DNA from: Bin80 sp965220935
GTDB lineage: Bacteria > Bacteroidota > Rhodothermia > Rhodothermales > Bin80
Assembly (NCBI GenBank): GCA_965220935.1
Contig: OZ244857.1
Span: 2,790,001 to 2,854,000, forward strand
DNA: 64,000 bases
Direction: 5' to 3'
Numbering within the stretch: position 1 is the first letter of the stretch; each line of letters begins with the position of its first letter. The translations under genes and the position numbers were made by a program. This document shows, piece after piece, positions 18,495-29,057 of the stretch. The notes under the pieces are model-generated. The model had not been told where the DNA came from and did no database searches. It saw nothing but the letters and a program-made list of their open reading frames with translations.

Positions 18495-19334
18495 TCATAA
18501 TTCACTTGGACCTGGATCAATTCTCGCACCCTCTGGCATCACTAAACGACTTTCATCAAAGGGTTGGGTATAGGAGTGCTCACTTGAAGTAGCCTCGTAA
18601 TACTTATCCCCTTTTTGTCCATTAGAGAATCCAAATCCTTCAAACTTTGTCGGCACCGTCAGTCCATCAACGACAACATAATCCTTATAGTACAATAAGG
18701 TTTCATGCATATTCTCATCAATAGGCGGACGCCCATTGCCAAAGGTTGACCGATACCGGAGAGCATTCATCATATAGGTCTCTGGGTGAATATAGAGCGT
18801 GTAGTGGTCACCAGGCGCATCACCTACTCCGTCATCAAAGGTTGCCCTGAGCAAATAATGCTCAATACCATCTAAACCCGCAGGCGGCAGGACTTCATAA
18901 CGGACACCAGGGTCTGCGAGAATAAATGGAATGGACTGAAAGTAATATCCAGTGGTCGCCATAAAGCGCGCACTAGCGGGTAGTGTATCTGGATAGGCCC
19001 AAGCCTCTGACCCATCCCAAACCATTTGTGCTCCCTCTGGGAGGCTATCTTGCCCAATTGACAAGACATCATGATACACCTGCCGAGTTCGATTATGGGC
19101 AACCATCTTTGATTGTATTCCCCCACCAAATCCCCAGATATAGCTGCTCGTCTCTGCATGATGCCATGCATCCAACCCACCATGGGCATCAAGAGAACGC
19201 AGAAGTAGCTCCCCGCCCTCAGATGCCATCAAACGCTGGGTCACCTCAGCTGTAAGTAGGTCCTCGTCTGACTCAATATCTGAACAACCAATCATCAAAA
19301 TCGTGATAAAAAAAGTAAATCTCAATATTCGCAT
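18495..19334 (-). CDS. HGG-type (DUF6503-like) outer-membrane lipoprotein
   Basis: The start at 19334 (MRILRFTFFITILMIGC) gives a clean lipoprotein signal; an upstream in-frame start at 19385 would precede it with an unlikely extension. The mature part begins with an acidic linker, then LLLRSLDAHGGLDAWHHAE, the HGG...W motif shared by Bacteroidota lipoproteins such as DUF6503, whose fold is related to LolA. Repeated strands (YTLYIHPETYMMNALRY, TVPTKFEGFGF) fit that beta-rich fold. Function is unknown. It is divergent from the nitrilase gene, with about 50 nt between starts. Confidence 0.65.
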   Translation of the reverse strand: MRILRFTFFITILMIGCSDIESDEDLLTAEVTQRLMASEGGELLLRSLDAHGGLDAWHHAETSSYIWGFGGGIQSKMVAHNRTRQVYHDVLSIGQDSLPEGAQMVWDGSEAWAYPDTLPASARFMATTGYYFQSIPFILADPGVRYEVLPPAGLDGIEHYLLRATFDDGVGDAPGDHYTLYIHPETYMMNALRYRSTFGNGRPPIDENMHETLLYYKDYVVVDGLTVPTKFEGFGFSNGQKGDKYYEATSSEHSYTQPFDESRLVMPEGARIDPGPSEL

Positions 19335-19384
19335 CAAATCATGGCGTAAAATAGTTAAACAGTAAATATACATCACGCAGTCCA

Positions 19385-20197
19385 ATGTTAATAAATCCGA
19401 TTCGATTTGCTTGCGTGCAGATGTGCTCTAAGCAGGATGTTGATGCCAACCTCGAAAATGCCGCATCTCTTATTGAACAAGCAGTCAAACAGAATGCACA
19501 ATTAGTTGCACTGCCAGAAAATTTTTCGTACCTAGATACCGAAGGAAAGAAGATTAATGTCGTTGAGAATTTTGAAGATGGCATTGCCATACAACTACTC
19601 CGAGAACTATCAGCCACATACTCAATTTATATCGTTGGAGGATCCGTCCCTCTAAGAGCGAACGACCGTGTGACAAATACATGCATTGTTTTTGATCCGA
19701 ACGGAGAGATCATTACTCGTTATGATAAGATTCATCTGTTTGATATTGCATTAGATGATCAACACTCATTTATGGAGTCTCGCTATATTGAACATGGAAC
19801 CAAGCTCGTAACCTTTGAAGCATTTGACATTACGATGGGACTCAGTATTTGTTATGATTTACGCTTTCCTGAACTATATCGAAGATTGACCAAAAAAGGG
19901 GCCAAGGTCCTGTTTGTGCCGTCTGCATTTACATGGCGAACAGGTGCCTATCACTGGCTCCCACTTCTACGAGCACGTGCGATTGAAAACCTTGCATATG
20001 TCGTTGCACCAGCCCAATTTGGACGACACAATGCCGAGCGCGAAAGTTTTGGACACTCCGTGATCATTGACCCATGGGGGCAAATCATTGCACAAGCGCC
20101 TGATCGGAACTGTGTGATCACCAGTGAACTTGATTTTACGTATCAGGCACAGCTTCAACAGCGCCTGCCATGCCTCAACCATAGACGTATTCCCTAA
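19385..20197 (+). CDS. Carbon-nitrogen hydrolase, Nit1-like
   Basis: The 270-residue protein has the nitrilase-superfamily catalytic triad: Glu in LVALPENFSYL, Lys in YDKIHLFDI and Cys in SICYDLRFPELYR. The sequence around these (DKIHLFDI, RFPELYR, RARAIENLAYVVAPAQFG) is the pattern of the Nit1 branch, whose members hydrolyse deaminated glutathione, a side product of aminotransferases. The length is normal, the gene is intact, and the protein is cytoplasmic with no signal peptide. The exact substrate cannot be fixed from sequence. Confidence 0.85.
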   Translation: MLINPIRFACVQMCSKQDVDANLENAASLIEQAVKQNAQLVALPENFSYLDTEGKKINVVENFEDGIAIQLLRELSATYSIYIVGGSVPLRANDRVTNTCIVFDPNGEIITRYDKIHLFDIALDDQHSFMESRYIEHGTKLVTFEAFDITMGLSICYDLRFPELYRRLTKKGAKVLFVPSAFTWRTGAYHWLPLLRARAIENLAYVVAPAQFGRHNAERESFGHSVIIDPWGQIIAQAPDRNCVITSELDFTYQAQLQQRLPCLNHRRIP

Positions 20198-20995
20198 TTG
20201 TGGATCCAGAAACCCTAAGTTTACTCAAATGGTGACAACAACATGCGGGCGGGGAACCATAGAAACTCAGTACCGCTTCAAAATGGCATATCACTAAAGA
20301 ATGGAAACCCCAGATACTTTTCAGACTCTGTAAAGTGGTACCATAAATTTGCCATGCAAGGACATATTTTGTTCAACTAAACATGAACAAGATTGATAAA
20401 TTGAAATTCCATAGTTCTGAGAAATTAACAAAGAGTAACCATTAGATCACGGCAGAGAGACTCAATTACACAATGGACGCGATCTTTATAAAAGAATCAA
20501 CAACCACTGATAGATCCTACCTCAGCAACAAAGCACCTTGCATTATCATGAATCTTTCTATGAACATTATTCTCCACTGCTGATGCACGACCAATTCTCC
20601 ACGATATCATTAAAAGCCACCAATGAGATTAAAGAGGAATTTGTACCACTCATACCCGAACGATCATCTCAACCGAACAATTATATTCTTTCTTCCAATC
20701 TGTTTAGAATGTAGTGGGAATTATTTGGCCTGCTTCATCCTTAATTCTGTCAACCCAAAATATCAGTATCTCTTTGTTAATGTGAACACAATATTGTATC
20801 TTTGCATTTTAAGGGCATCAATTTGAACCGTTAACCAGTTGAGAATTTTTATTAATTATTGACGTTTTCATTTGGATTCAGATTTTTAATCCTACTATCA
20901 TGGATATACAAAACGCCATGATTACACTCATCAGATAAGCATGACGCTCAAATTTGGCGAATCCTGAAGTACTCAAATACCCCTCAAATTAAGAC
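20198..20995. other. Intergenic region with promoter for Sel1 gene
   Basis: No credible gene is seen; a 67-codon open frame at 20623-20826 lacks recognisable features. The stretch is AT-rich and carries the promoter at 20773-20804. Confidence 0.6.
20773..20804 (+). promoter_or_regulatory. Bacteroidota-type promoter
   Basis: TTTG at 20773-20776, a 20-nt spacer and TATCTTTG at 20797-20804 match the Bacteroidota primary promoter. The Sel1-repeat gene starts about 190 nt downstream. Confidence 0.65.
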
Positions 20996-23011
20996 ATGAA
21001 AATAGCAGTTAGATTGTGGCGTACAGCTGCTGAATGTGGAAACGTTCAGGCACAGTACCACCTTGGGTGTGCTTACCTTCTCGGAGAAGGTGTAGACGAA
21101 GATCATGCCGAGTCAGCCAAATGGCACAAAAAAGCTGCCGAAAAAGGAGAGATAAGATCGCAATACCACCTCGCAACTGCATACTTTTGCGGAGAAGGCA
21201 TAGAAAAAGATGTTCCAAAAGCCATCTACTGGTATAAAAAATCAGCCGAGTCAAACTATGCAGAGGCGCAATATGCACTTGGAAAAATCTACTATACTGA
21301 GGACTCAGGAGTAGAACAGGACTATTCAGAGGCGTTCAAGTGGTTGAAGAAAGCCGCCGATCAAGGACATGAAATCGCCTACCACGATGTGGCCGATTCC
21401 TATTATCACGGTGAAGGCGTAGAGCGAGATTTTACTCAAGCGTTTATCTGGTTTAAAAAATCTGCGCATTACGGCGAGGTTTTCTCACAGTACATGCATG
21501 CACAAATGTTCTACTATGGAGAGGGAACTGAAGTTGACCTTAGCGAGGCATTTTTATGGTTTAAGGCTGCGGCTGACAATGAATATACTCCTGCATACCA
21601 CGATGTCGGAGAGGCCTATCAGAATGGTGATGGTGTAGAAAAAAATTTAAATGAAGCGGCCAAGTGGTTCAAAAAAGGGGCTGACAGAGGATGTAAGTAT
21701 GCGCTACACACCCTTGGACTCGCCTACTCTGAAGCGACTGGAGTTGAAAGAGATGTTGGTAAAGCGATTGAATGTTGGAAAAAAGCTGCAGATCAAGGAC
21801 TTGCAAAATCTCAGTATGCCCTCGGACGATCCTACTCTGAGGGATATGGTGTAGAGCAAGATTTCGTCAAATCAATTGAGTGGTGGAGGAAAGCCGCAGA
21901 TCAAGGAGATCCACTTTCTGAGCACGCTCTCGGACGCGCCTATTTCTCTGGAGAAGGAGTGGAAGAAGATCTCGTAAAATCTCTTCAGTGGCATAAAAAA
22001 GCAGCGCTCCATGGACTACCTGATGCCCAATTTCTCCTTGCAACCCACTATCTCCATGGAGAAGGGGTCAAACAAAACAAAGCGGAGTCATTCAAGTGGT
22101 ACAAAAAAGCCGCAGATCTAGGACTCGCAGAAGGCCAGCTGGCTGTCGGACGAGCCTACTTCTTTGGAGATGGTGTTAAACAAGACTTCGCAGAAATGAT
22201 CAAGTGGACCATAAAAGCCGCCGACCAAGGACTCCCCGATGCTCAGAATGATCTTGGAATTCATTACTCACAGGGGAGGGGTGTCCCCAAGGATCACGCC
22301 GAAGCTCTTAGATGGTTTGAGAAAGCCGCACTCCAAGACAATCCTCAGGCGATGATCAACATCGGCCTTGCTCACTTCTCGGGGGAAGGTGCTCCACAGG
22401 ACTCTGACAAAGGTTTGCAGTGGTGGAAAAAAGCCGCTGACTATGGAGGCGCAAACGAACAGTTTCTACTAGGAAAAGCCTACTATCTTGGAGAGGGCGT
22501 TGAGCAAAATCTTGAGGAAGCGGCCATGTGGTACCAGATGGCCGCAGAGCAAGGGCATGCAAGTGCGCAACACAGTCTGGGAAACGCCTATCTCAACGCA
22601 GAAGGTGTAGAAGAAGATCTTCAACAAGCCATTCATTGGTGGACCAAATCCGCTGAAAACGGTGACGCTAATGCGCAAGTTAGTCTTGCACTCCATCACA
22701 TCTCAGAGGAAGACTTTGAAGACGCATTCAAATGGGCTAAAAAAGCCGCAGAACAAGGATATTTAGTCGGGCAATATCTTGTCGGTAAAGCCTACGCTAC
22801 GGGAGACGGGACAGCTCAAAATGATACAGAAGCTTATATCTGGTTTAGTCTGTCCAAAATGGAAGGTATTGGAGATATATTGGATGACTTTCCTGAAACC
22901 TTCAGTGATGCGCAAACGAAGCTCACAGCTGATCAACTAAAAGAGGCTGACGCTGAAGTCATTAGGCGCTCAAATGAGATTAAAGCAAAAAAGCCACGCA
23001 AAATATATTAG
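20996..23011 (+). CDS. Sel1-repeat protein (17 repeats)
   Basis: The whole 671-residue protein is a run of 17 Sel1/TPR-like repeats of about 36 residues, with the pattern AADQG...AQ..LG..Y..GEGV..D...A..W..K. The last repeats are followed by a short basic tail. There is no signal peptide, membrane helix or catalytic domain, so it should be cytoplasmic, probably as a protein-binding scaffold. Unlike the Sel1 protein at 15706-18348 it has no HEPN domain and has its own promoter, so it may not belong to that locus. Which proteins it binds cannot be told from sequence. Confidence 0.85.
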   Translation: MKIAVRLWRTAAECGNVQAQYHLGCAYLLGEGVDEDHAESAKWHKKAAEKGEIRSQYHLATAYFCGEGIEKDVPKAIYWYKKSAESNYAEAQYALGKIYYTEDSGVEQDYSEAFKWLKKAADQGHEIAYHDVADSYYHGEGVERDFTQAFIWFKKSAHYGEVFSQYMHAQMFYYGEGTEVDLSEAFLWFKAAADNEYTPAYHDVGEAYQNGDGVEKNLNEAAKWFKKGADRGCKYALHTLGLAYSEATGVERDVGKAIECWKKAADQGLAKSQYALGRSYSEGYGVEQDFVKSIEWWRKAADQGDPLSEHALGRAYFSGEGVEEDLVKSLQWHKKAALHGLPDAQFLLATHYLHGEGVKQNKAESFKWYKKAADLGLAEGQLAVGRAYFFGDGVKQDFAEMIKWTIKAADQGLPDAQNDLGIHYSQGRGVPKDHAEALRWFEKAALQDNPQAMINIGLAHFSGEGAPQDSDKGLQWWKKAADYGGANEQFLLGKAYYLGEGVEQNLEEAAMWYQMAAEQGHASAQHSLGNAYLNAEGVEEDLQQAIHWWTKSAENGDANAQVSLALHHISEEDFEDAFKWAKKAAEQGYLVGQYLVGKAYATGDGTAQNDTEAYIWFSLSKMEGIGDILDDFPETFSDAQTKLTADQLKEADAEVIRRSNEIKAKKPRKIY

Positions 23012-23368
23012 ATCAATTTCAACTGATCTCCATAATGAATGAATTAGATTGAAGGGTCGTTTCGTGGTAGCCAGTATGGTCACCAATAAAGACTTAAAGC
23101 CATTATACCTCCACGCTGATTCTTGAGGTTTCTTAAGTGGATATTAATCTCGTGGAACAGCGCTTACTGCAAAAACCAAGAACGCGATGACATTTCAAAC
23201 TAATATAAGATTCTCTATAACGCAAGATTAGAGACAACCCTCTTACATGGTGGGCAAATTTATAGAATACGCATAGCATGACACTCATTCACAAATCTAT
23301 TTGTTTGGGGAGAATCAAAATTGTATCTTTGAAGTCCTAATAATTACTAGACTTAAATTCTTTCTCGT
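23012..23368. other. Intergenic region with promoter
   Basis: No gene is seen. It contains a Bacteroidota-type promoter at 23300-23331 just upstream of the propeller gene. Confidence 0.6.
23300..23331 (+). promoter_or_regulatory. Bacteroidota-type promoter
   Basis: TTTG at 23300-23303, a 20-nt spacer and TATCTTTG at 23324-23331, ending 37 nt before the ATG of the BNR-propeller gene. Confidence 0.7.
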
Positions 23369-26300
23369 ATGAATTTTCTCATTCGCATTACTCTTCTGCT
23401 TTGTTTATTAATCTCTGCTTCGGCTTCCGCACAGGAAACACTCGTCAGTGAGACCGATTTTTCTGGGATGAAACTACGCAATGTGGGGCCAGCATTCACG
23501 TCTGGGCGCATTGCTGACATCGCAATGCATCCTGATGATGATAACCTGTGGTATGTGGCCGTTGGAAGTGGGGGCGTATGGAAAACCGTTAACGCTGGCA
23601 CAACATGGGAATCTATTTTTGACGAACAAGCATCCTACTCCATTGGTGCCATCACCCTTGACCCTCAAAATCCACATACGGTCTGGGTGGGAACTGGAGA
23701 AAATGTCGGCGGACGACATGTCGGCTATGGTGACGGGATCTATCGTAGTACCGATGGCGGACAGTCGTGGAGCAACATGGGACTCAAGGAATCTATGCAT
23801 ATCTCGCGGATTATCGTTCATCCAGATAACAGTGATGTCATCTGGGTTGCCGCGCAAGGACCTCTATGGTATAGCGGTGGAGAGCGGGGGCTTTACCTCA
23901 GTGTTGATGGAGGAGAATCTTGGCAGCACACGCTCGGAGATACTGAGTGGATAGGTGTCACTGATGTTGTCATCGACCCGCGTGACCCTGATGTCTTATA
24001 TGCGGCTACTTGGCAACGACATCGTAATGTCGCGGCCTATATGGGTGGAGGCCCCGGTAGTGGGCTCCATAAAAGCACAGATGGCGGCCGCACTTGGAAA
24101 GCGCTGACCAAAGGAATTCCGACATCAAACCTTGGAAAGATTGGATTAGCAATTTCACCTCAAGACCCTGATATCATCTACGCTGCGATTGAACTGGATA
24201 TGAGGACTGGAGGGATCTTCATGTCTTCCGACCGCGGTGCCTCCTGGGAGAAAATGTCCGACGCCGTCGCCGGAGCCACCGGCCCCCATTATTATCAGGA
24301 ACTCTATGCTTCTCCTCACCAAGAGGGGACCATATACCTGATGGATGTGCGTGTTCAAGTCTCTCATGATCACGGGCGTACATTTTATCGAATGAGCGGG
24401 ACCGATAAACATGTTGACAATCATGCCATGGGCTTTCGCATGGATGATCCAGATTATATCCTGATGGGAACTGATGGTGGACTCTTCCAAACCTATGATG
24501 GGACAAAGTCATGGGATTTTATTGCTAATCTCCCTGTGACTCAATACTACAAAGTTGCCGTTGATGACCATGAACCCTTTTATCGCATCTTTGGCGGCAC
24601 CCAGGACAACGGCTCCCATGGTGGTCCGTCTCAGACGGTCAGTGAACGCGGTATTCGGAATTCGGATTGGTTTTTTACACTTGGAGGAGATGGACATCAA
24701 TCTGCGACTGAGCCCGGTAACCCAGATATTATCTATGCTCAATCTCAACAAGGTCGACTGCATCGCATTGATATGATTACTGGTGAGCAGACTCTCATCC
24801 AGCCCCAAGCCGATGCAGGCGGAGATCATGAACGCTACAACTGGGATTCTCCTATTTTAGTTAGTCCTCACATACCTACGACAATCTACTTTGCTTCCTA
24901 TCGCGTGTGGAAATCCACGAATCGGGGGGACAGTTGGGTTGCGATCTCTGATGACTTAACCCGTGATCAGGAGCGCATTGAACTTCCGATCATGGGACGT
25001 GTACAGAGTTATAATAATCCATGGGACTTCTATGCCATGTCTGTATACAATACGATCACTTCATTGGCAGAGTCACCCCTACAGCCAGGCCTCTTGTATG
25101 CAGGCACAGACGATGGATTGATTCAGGTCACTGAAAACGGCGGAGAGAGTTGGCGCTCCCTTGAAGTAGGTGATATTGACGGAATTCCATCTGGTGCATT
25201 TGTCAATCACCTTTATGCCGATTTATATGATGCTGAGGTCGTATATGCTGCATTAGACCACCATAAGTTCGGAGATCTTTCTCCCTATCTGATCAAAAGC
25301 AATGACCGCGGCCTAACATGGACATCCATTTCAGGAAACCTTCCTGGGCGAACCTTGATCTGGCGGATCGTGCAAGATCATGTAAACCCCGATCTACTAT
25401 TTACTGCAACAGAATTTGGTGTGTACTTCACTGTAGACGGTGGACAACAGTGGATCAAGCTGGAATCTGATGCAAATATTTCATTCAGAGACCTTGTCAT
25501 TCAAAAAAGAGAGAACGATCTGGTTGCAGCATCATTTGGACGTGGCTTCTTCGTTCTAGATGATTATACTCCCCTACGATCTGTAGATGACCAGTTACTT
25601 TCAAAAGATGCCCATCTATTTGAAACCCCAACCGCGAAACTATTTATTGAAAGAGATTTTGCAGGGAGCGCACAAGGAACGAACTACTTTGCTGCTCCAA
25701 ATCCGCCTTTCGGTGCAACCTTTACCTATTACCTTCGCGAAGAGACGAAAACATTAAAACAGATTCGTACGGAAAAAGAAAAGGACATCGATGCTGACGA
25801 GGATATTCCTTTCCCAGGTTGGGTTGCCCTTGACGTAGAATTGAACGAAGTTGAAGATCAAATATTTGTCGTGATTACAGATGCGGCAGGTCATGTGGCC
25901 GGGCGCGTTTCTGGAAGCACCTCTAAGGGGGTTCATCGCGTCTCCTGGAACCTGCGATATCCTTCCAGCAGTGTGATTACGCCTGGCAGTCCTAGCGACG
26001 GAAGCCCATTCAGTCGTTTTCTGGCCACTCCTGGCACTTATTATGCCAGCTTAGTGCGAGTCAGCAACGGAGAAGAGTCGGTCTTGTCTGGACCAATTTC
26101 TTTTGATGTGGAACCCTTACTTGAACCTGCCCTTGAAGGAAAACCCGCTGATGAAATCAATGCCTATCGTATGAGGATCGCGGGTCTTATGCAACGCGCA
26201 AGCATCTTTTCCGAATCTCTTGAAGATCATACCGAGTTGATTGATGCCATGCAAACTGCACACCTCCGCGCACCGAATCCATCCGCAGATTTAGTGACGC

Positions 26301-26593
26301 AACTGCACAGCGCTCGCACAACGCTCCTTGAGATCACCCACAATCTGGAAGGTTATGCGTCAAAGCAGCCACCTGGAGAGCGAAATAAACCCTCGGTCAT
26401 GTCTCGAATATTTGTGGCCATGAGTGGTCTTCGGACAACGTACGGACCAACCGAACTACACCAAAAATCCTTAGAAGTTGGTGAGGCACAGCTGATTGAA
26501 TTGGAGTCGGCACTGTCATCATTTACAGAGTCAGTACTCCCTGTAATCACCAGTGCACTTGAAGCCACTGGCGCGCCTCCTATCATAAGATAA
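23369..26593 (+). CDS. Secreted sortilin/BNR-repeat beta-propeller protein
   Basis: An N-terminal signal peptide (LLLCLLISASASAQE) directs export. The body contains many Asp-box/BNR-type repeats: S.DGG.SW appears as STDGGQSWSNM, SVDGGESWQHT, STDGGRTWKAL, SSDRGASWEKM and TENGGESWRSL. These repeats fold into beta-propellers like those of sortilin (VPS10) and xyloglucanases. The C-terminal third is a different beta-rich and helical region without a recognised motif. Such large propeller proteins are common in Bacteroidota and their relatives and are usually annotated as glycosyl hydrolase-like, often without shown activity. At 1074 residues the gene is intact. It converges with the YceI-like gene. 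Confidence 0.85.
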   Translation: MNFLIRITLLLCLLISASASAQETLVSETDFSGMKLRNVGPAFTSGRIADIAMHPDDDNLWYVAVGSGGVWKTVNAGTTWESIFDEQASYSIGAITLDPQNPHTVWVGTGENVGGRHVGYGDGIYRSTDGGQSWSNMGLKESMHISRIIVHPDNSDVIWVAAQGPLWYSGGERGLYLSVDGGESWQHTLGDTEWIGVTDVVIDPRDPDVLYAATWQRHRNVAAYMGGGPGSGLHKSTDGGRTWKALTKGIPTSNLGKIGLAISPQDPDIIYAAIELDMRTGGIFMSSDRGASWEKMSDAVAGATGPHYYQELYASPHQEGTIYLMDVRVQVSHDHGRTFYRMSGTDKHVDNHAMGFRMDDPDYILMGTDGGLFQTYDGTKSWDFIANLPVTQYYKVAVDDHEPFYRIFGGTQDNGSHGGPSQTVSERGIRNSDWFFTLGGDGHQSATEPGNPDIIYAQSQQGRLHRIDMITGEQTLIQPQADAGGDHERYNWDSPILVSPHIPTTIYFASYRVWKSTNRGDSWVAISDDLTRDQERIELPIMGRVQSYNNPWDFYAMSVYNTITSLAESPLQPGLLYAGTDDGLIQVTENGGESWRSLEVGDIDGIPSGAFVNHLYADLYDAEVVYAALDHHKFGDLSPYLIKSNDRGLTWTSISGNLPGRTLIWRIVQDHVNPDLLFTATEFGVYFTVDGGQQWIKLESDANISFRDLVIQKRENDLVAASFGRGFFVLDDYTPLRSVDDQLLSKDAHLFETPTAKLFIERDFAGSAQGTNYFAAPNPPFGATFTYYLREETKTLKQIRTEKEKDIDADEDIPFPGWVALDVELNEVEDQIFVVITDAAGHVAGRVSGSTSKGVHRVSWNLRYPSSSVITPGSPSDGSPFSRFLATPGTYYASLVRVSNGEESVLSGPISFDVEPLLEPALEGKPADEINAYRMRIAGLMQRASIFSESLEDHTELIDAMQTAHLRAPNPSADLVTQLHSARTTLLEITHNLEGYASKQPPGERNKPSVMSRIFVAMSGLRTTYGPTELHQKSLEVGEAQLIELESALSSFTESVLPVITSALEATGAPPIIR

Positions 26594-26596
26594 TGA

Positions 26597-27193
26597 CTAG
26601 TGAGACGGAACGGCGATGAGCTCAAAGGAAATGACGAGTTCATCGCCGGTCCTGTATGCCCCAAACATCATACTAGGCGGCTTGAGTCCATAATCAGTCA
26701 TCAGAATTTCGTGTTGACCAGAAAAATGGATTTTCCCATCCAATGATTTAATGCCCTCAACTGGCACGGTGATTTCATTTGTTTCCGCTGCAATTGTTAG
26801 ATTGCCTGATGTGTTGAGGGTAAAGGTACTATCATCCACCATAGAGATGTCTGACACGCCAGATAACTCATAGACGATCTCCGGGTACTCGTCGGCTTTC
26901 AGCGCTCCGTACATGCCCCGGTCCATGATAGGACTTTTCCCGCTTTTCATCATTTTAGAGGGGACGACCACTCGTACAGAATCTACGCTACCCTCCTCAT
27001 TCATGCTGATTGTTCCATCAATCTGCGTCGCATAAACGGACCACTCTGGTGTCTGATTTGAGGTTCCATCCACCTGTATAGTACTCTCAGGATCAACCAT
27101 ATAGTTTAATGTCTGTGCGTTAACAGATGCATTAAGAGACAATACAATCAATAGTCCAAAGAGTAAAGATTTTACGTTGAAAAAACATATCAT
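26597..27193 (-). CDS. YceI-like periplasmic protein
   Basis: The 198-residue protein has a signal peptide ending VNAQT and a lipocalin-like body typical of YceI: MVDPESTIQVDGTSN at the start, GTISMNEEGSVDSVRVVVP, then MYGALKADEYPEIVYELSG (the family's N/Y-x-x-L...YP.I.F motif) and a C-terminal TDYGLKPPSMMFGAYRTGDE. YceI proteins bind polyisoprenoids or amphiphiles in the periplasm. The gene is intact and monocistronic. Confidence 0.85.
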   Translation of the reverse strand: MICFFNVKSLLFGLLIVLSLNASVNAQTLNYMVDPESTIQVDGTSNQTPEWSVYATQIDGTISMNEEGSVDSVRVVVPSKMMKSGKSPIMDRGMYGALKADEYPEIVYELSGVSDISMVDDSTFTLNTSGNLTIAAETNEITVPVEGIKSLDGKIHFSGQHEILMTDYGLKPPSMMFGAYRTGDELVISFELIAVPSH

Positions 27194-27575
27194 GATCTTG
27201 TAGGAGTTGTGATTTCTAGTAAGGATTTGAACTCATCTATGAGTGTGAAAATTAGTAAAGATCCAGAAATACAGCCGAATGAAGTATAAAACTTTGTTTA
27301 CCCATTTTAAGATAACAATTCTTACACCTCTAACTTTCCGACAGAATTGAAGGTTTCATTACCTGATCGTGATTAAACAGTGTCCGTCCATCTGTACATG
27401 GACTCCACCTCGTATACTCAGATTGATCCGAAACTCTCCCTGAAAAAATCTCATTTCCAAGGTGTGTGGGTTATATATGGGCTTCACATACGAAAACTGG
27501 ATCTATCTCCCATTATTGATTACTCCAATCTATACAATCATTTTATTATATTAGGTAAACTTAAATTACTTTCAC
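27194..27575. other. Intergenic region
   Basis: The region between two divergent genes is AT-rich. No gene or strong promoter match is seen; a 92-codon open frame overlapping the start of the next gene has no recognisable content. Confidence 0.5.
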
Positions 27576-28976
27576 ATGCTACGTATATTTTCTTTGCTTA
27601 TCATCACCACGATGATTGCATTTTCGAGCCACGCCCAGCAATGGACAACCCTTGTTGATGGGGACAACCTTTCTGAATGGGAAAAACTTGGTGGAGATGC
27701 TTCCTATACTGCATCTGATGGTGAGGTTACTGGAACCACAGCTGCCAACACTCCCAATACATTTCTGGCTACTAAGCAGACTTATGGAGACTTCGTACTA
27801 AGCGTAGAATTATGGGTTGATCCAGATATTAATTCTGGCATTCAAATTCGGAGCGAATCCAAGGAGGATTATCTCAATGGGCGAGTCCACGGCTATCAGG
27901 TTGAGATTGATCCTAGTCCACGCGCCTGGAGTGGAGGGATTTATGATGAAGCACGCAGAGGCTGGTTATATCCTCTTTCCGTGAATCAGGACTGTCGCAA
28001 GGCATTTGATGTTCAGAATTGGAATCATTACTATGTTGAAGCCATCGGCCATTCAATCCGAACATGGGTCAATGACATCCCATGTGCTGCTCTTTATGAT
28101 GACATGACATCTTCTGGTTTTATTGCCCTCCAAGTCCATAGTGTCCCTGATTCATCTCTCAGCGGCCGTCATGTCCGTTGGCGCAATATCAGAATCATGG
28201 ATGAAAATTTAACACCGCGCCCATGGACTGACAATTATGTGATTAATCTAGTTCCAAATACGTTGAGTCAGCAGGAAATGCATCAAGGATTTTCCCTACT
28301 TTTTGACGGTAATACAACAGACGGTTGGAGAGGGGCAGGAAAAGAATCATTCCCCGAAAAAGGCTGGAAAGTCGTTGATGAGACCCTGATGGTAGAATCT
28401 TCTGGTGGTGCTGAATCTGCTTACGGGGGGGATATCGTGACCCTGGATGAATATTCTACCTTTGAGTTTAGTTTAGATTTTAAGCTCACCGAGGGTGCGA
28501 ACAGTGGAATCAAATATTTTATCACTGAATCTTATGGAAGTGATGCATCGGCCATTGGACTTGAGTTTCAGCTACTTGATGATGAAAACCATCCAGATGC
28601 GGCCCAGGGTGCCGCTGGGAATCGAACACTAGGATCTCTTTATGATCTGATTCCTCCTGTCAGTGGAAAAACTGTCCGTAAGCCTGGTCAATGGAATCGA
28701 GCACGGGTCGTAGTCAATGGAACCCGCACAGATGAAAGATTTCGCGGCAACGCTATGGAAAGCAGCGATTTTGTAGGAGCCCATGTAGAACACTGGCTCA
28801 ACGATCGGAAAGTACTGGAATACGAACGTGGGACGCCAGTATTTGATGCCCTAGTTGCACGTAGTAAATATGTCGTCTGGGAAGGATTTGGACACTGGCC
28901 CAAAGGACATATCCTCCTTCAAGATCATGGGGATGAAGTCCACTTCCGTAGTATTAAAGTCCGTCGACTTGATTAA
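27576..28976 (+). CDS. Secreted protein with two DUF1080 (3-keto-disaccharide hydrolase-like) domains
   Basis: After a signal peptide (IAFSSHAQQW) there are two tandem copies of the DUF1080 fold, which resembles concanavalin-type lectins. The first begins TTLVDGDNLSEWEKLGGD and includes INSGIQIRSESK and GYQVEIDP. The second begins SLLFDGNTTDGWRGAGKE and includes NSGIKYFITES and GLEFQLLDDENHPDA. Family members include 3-keto-disaccharide hydrolases that act in periplasmic sugar breakdown. Its gene lies upstream of a Gfo/Idh/MocA oxidoreductase, the enzyme family that makes 3-keto sugars, which supports a shared sugar pathway. Confidence 0.85.
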   Translation: MLRIFSLLIITTMIAFSSHAQQWTTLVDGDNLSEWEKLGGDASYTASDGEVTGTTAANTPNTFLATKQTYGDFVLSVELWVDPDINSGIQIRSESKEDYLNGRVHGYQVEIDPSPRAWSGGIYDEARRGWLYPLSVNQDCRKAFDVQNWNHYYVEAIGHSIRTWVNDIPCAALYDDMTSSGFIALQVHSVPDSSLSGRHVRWRNIRIMDENLTPRPWTDNYVINLVPNTLSQQEMHQGFSLLFDGNTTDGWRGAGKESFPEKGWKVVDETLMVESSGGAESAYGGDIVTLDEYSTFEFSLDFKLTEGANSGIKYFITESYGSDASAIGLEFQLLDDENHPDAAQGAAGNRTLGSLYDLIPPVSGKTVRKPGQWNRARVVVNGTRTDERFRGNAMESSDFVGAHVEHWLNDRKVLEYERGTPVFDALVARSKYVVWEGFGHWPKGHILLQDHGDEVHFRSIKVRRLD

Positions 28977-29057
28977 TGGCCGAATACCAACCATTCCTTA
29001 CGGTATAGTCGCCAATGGCAGACTATATCTTTTTGCTGAATTCTATCAAGTGCTACC

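Noticed and set aside
18349..18573. 74-residue open frame after the HEPN-Sel1 gene
   Set aside because: Low-complexity Ser/Thr-rich sequence overlapping the end of the opposing lipoprotein gene; no family features.
20996..23011. Second Sel1 protein as part of the ZorAB-like locus
   Set aside because: It has its own promoter and is separated by two unrelated genes; no evidence beyond shared repeat type.
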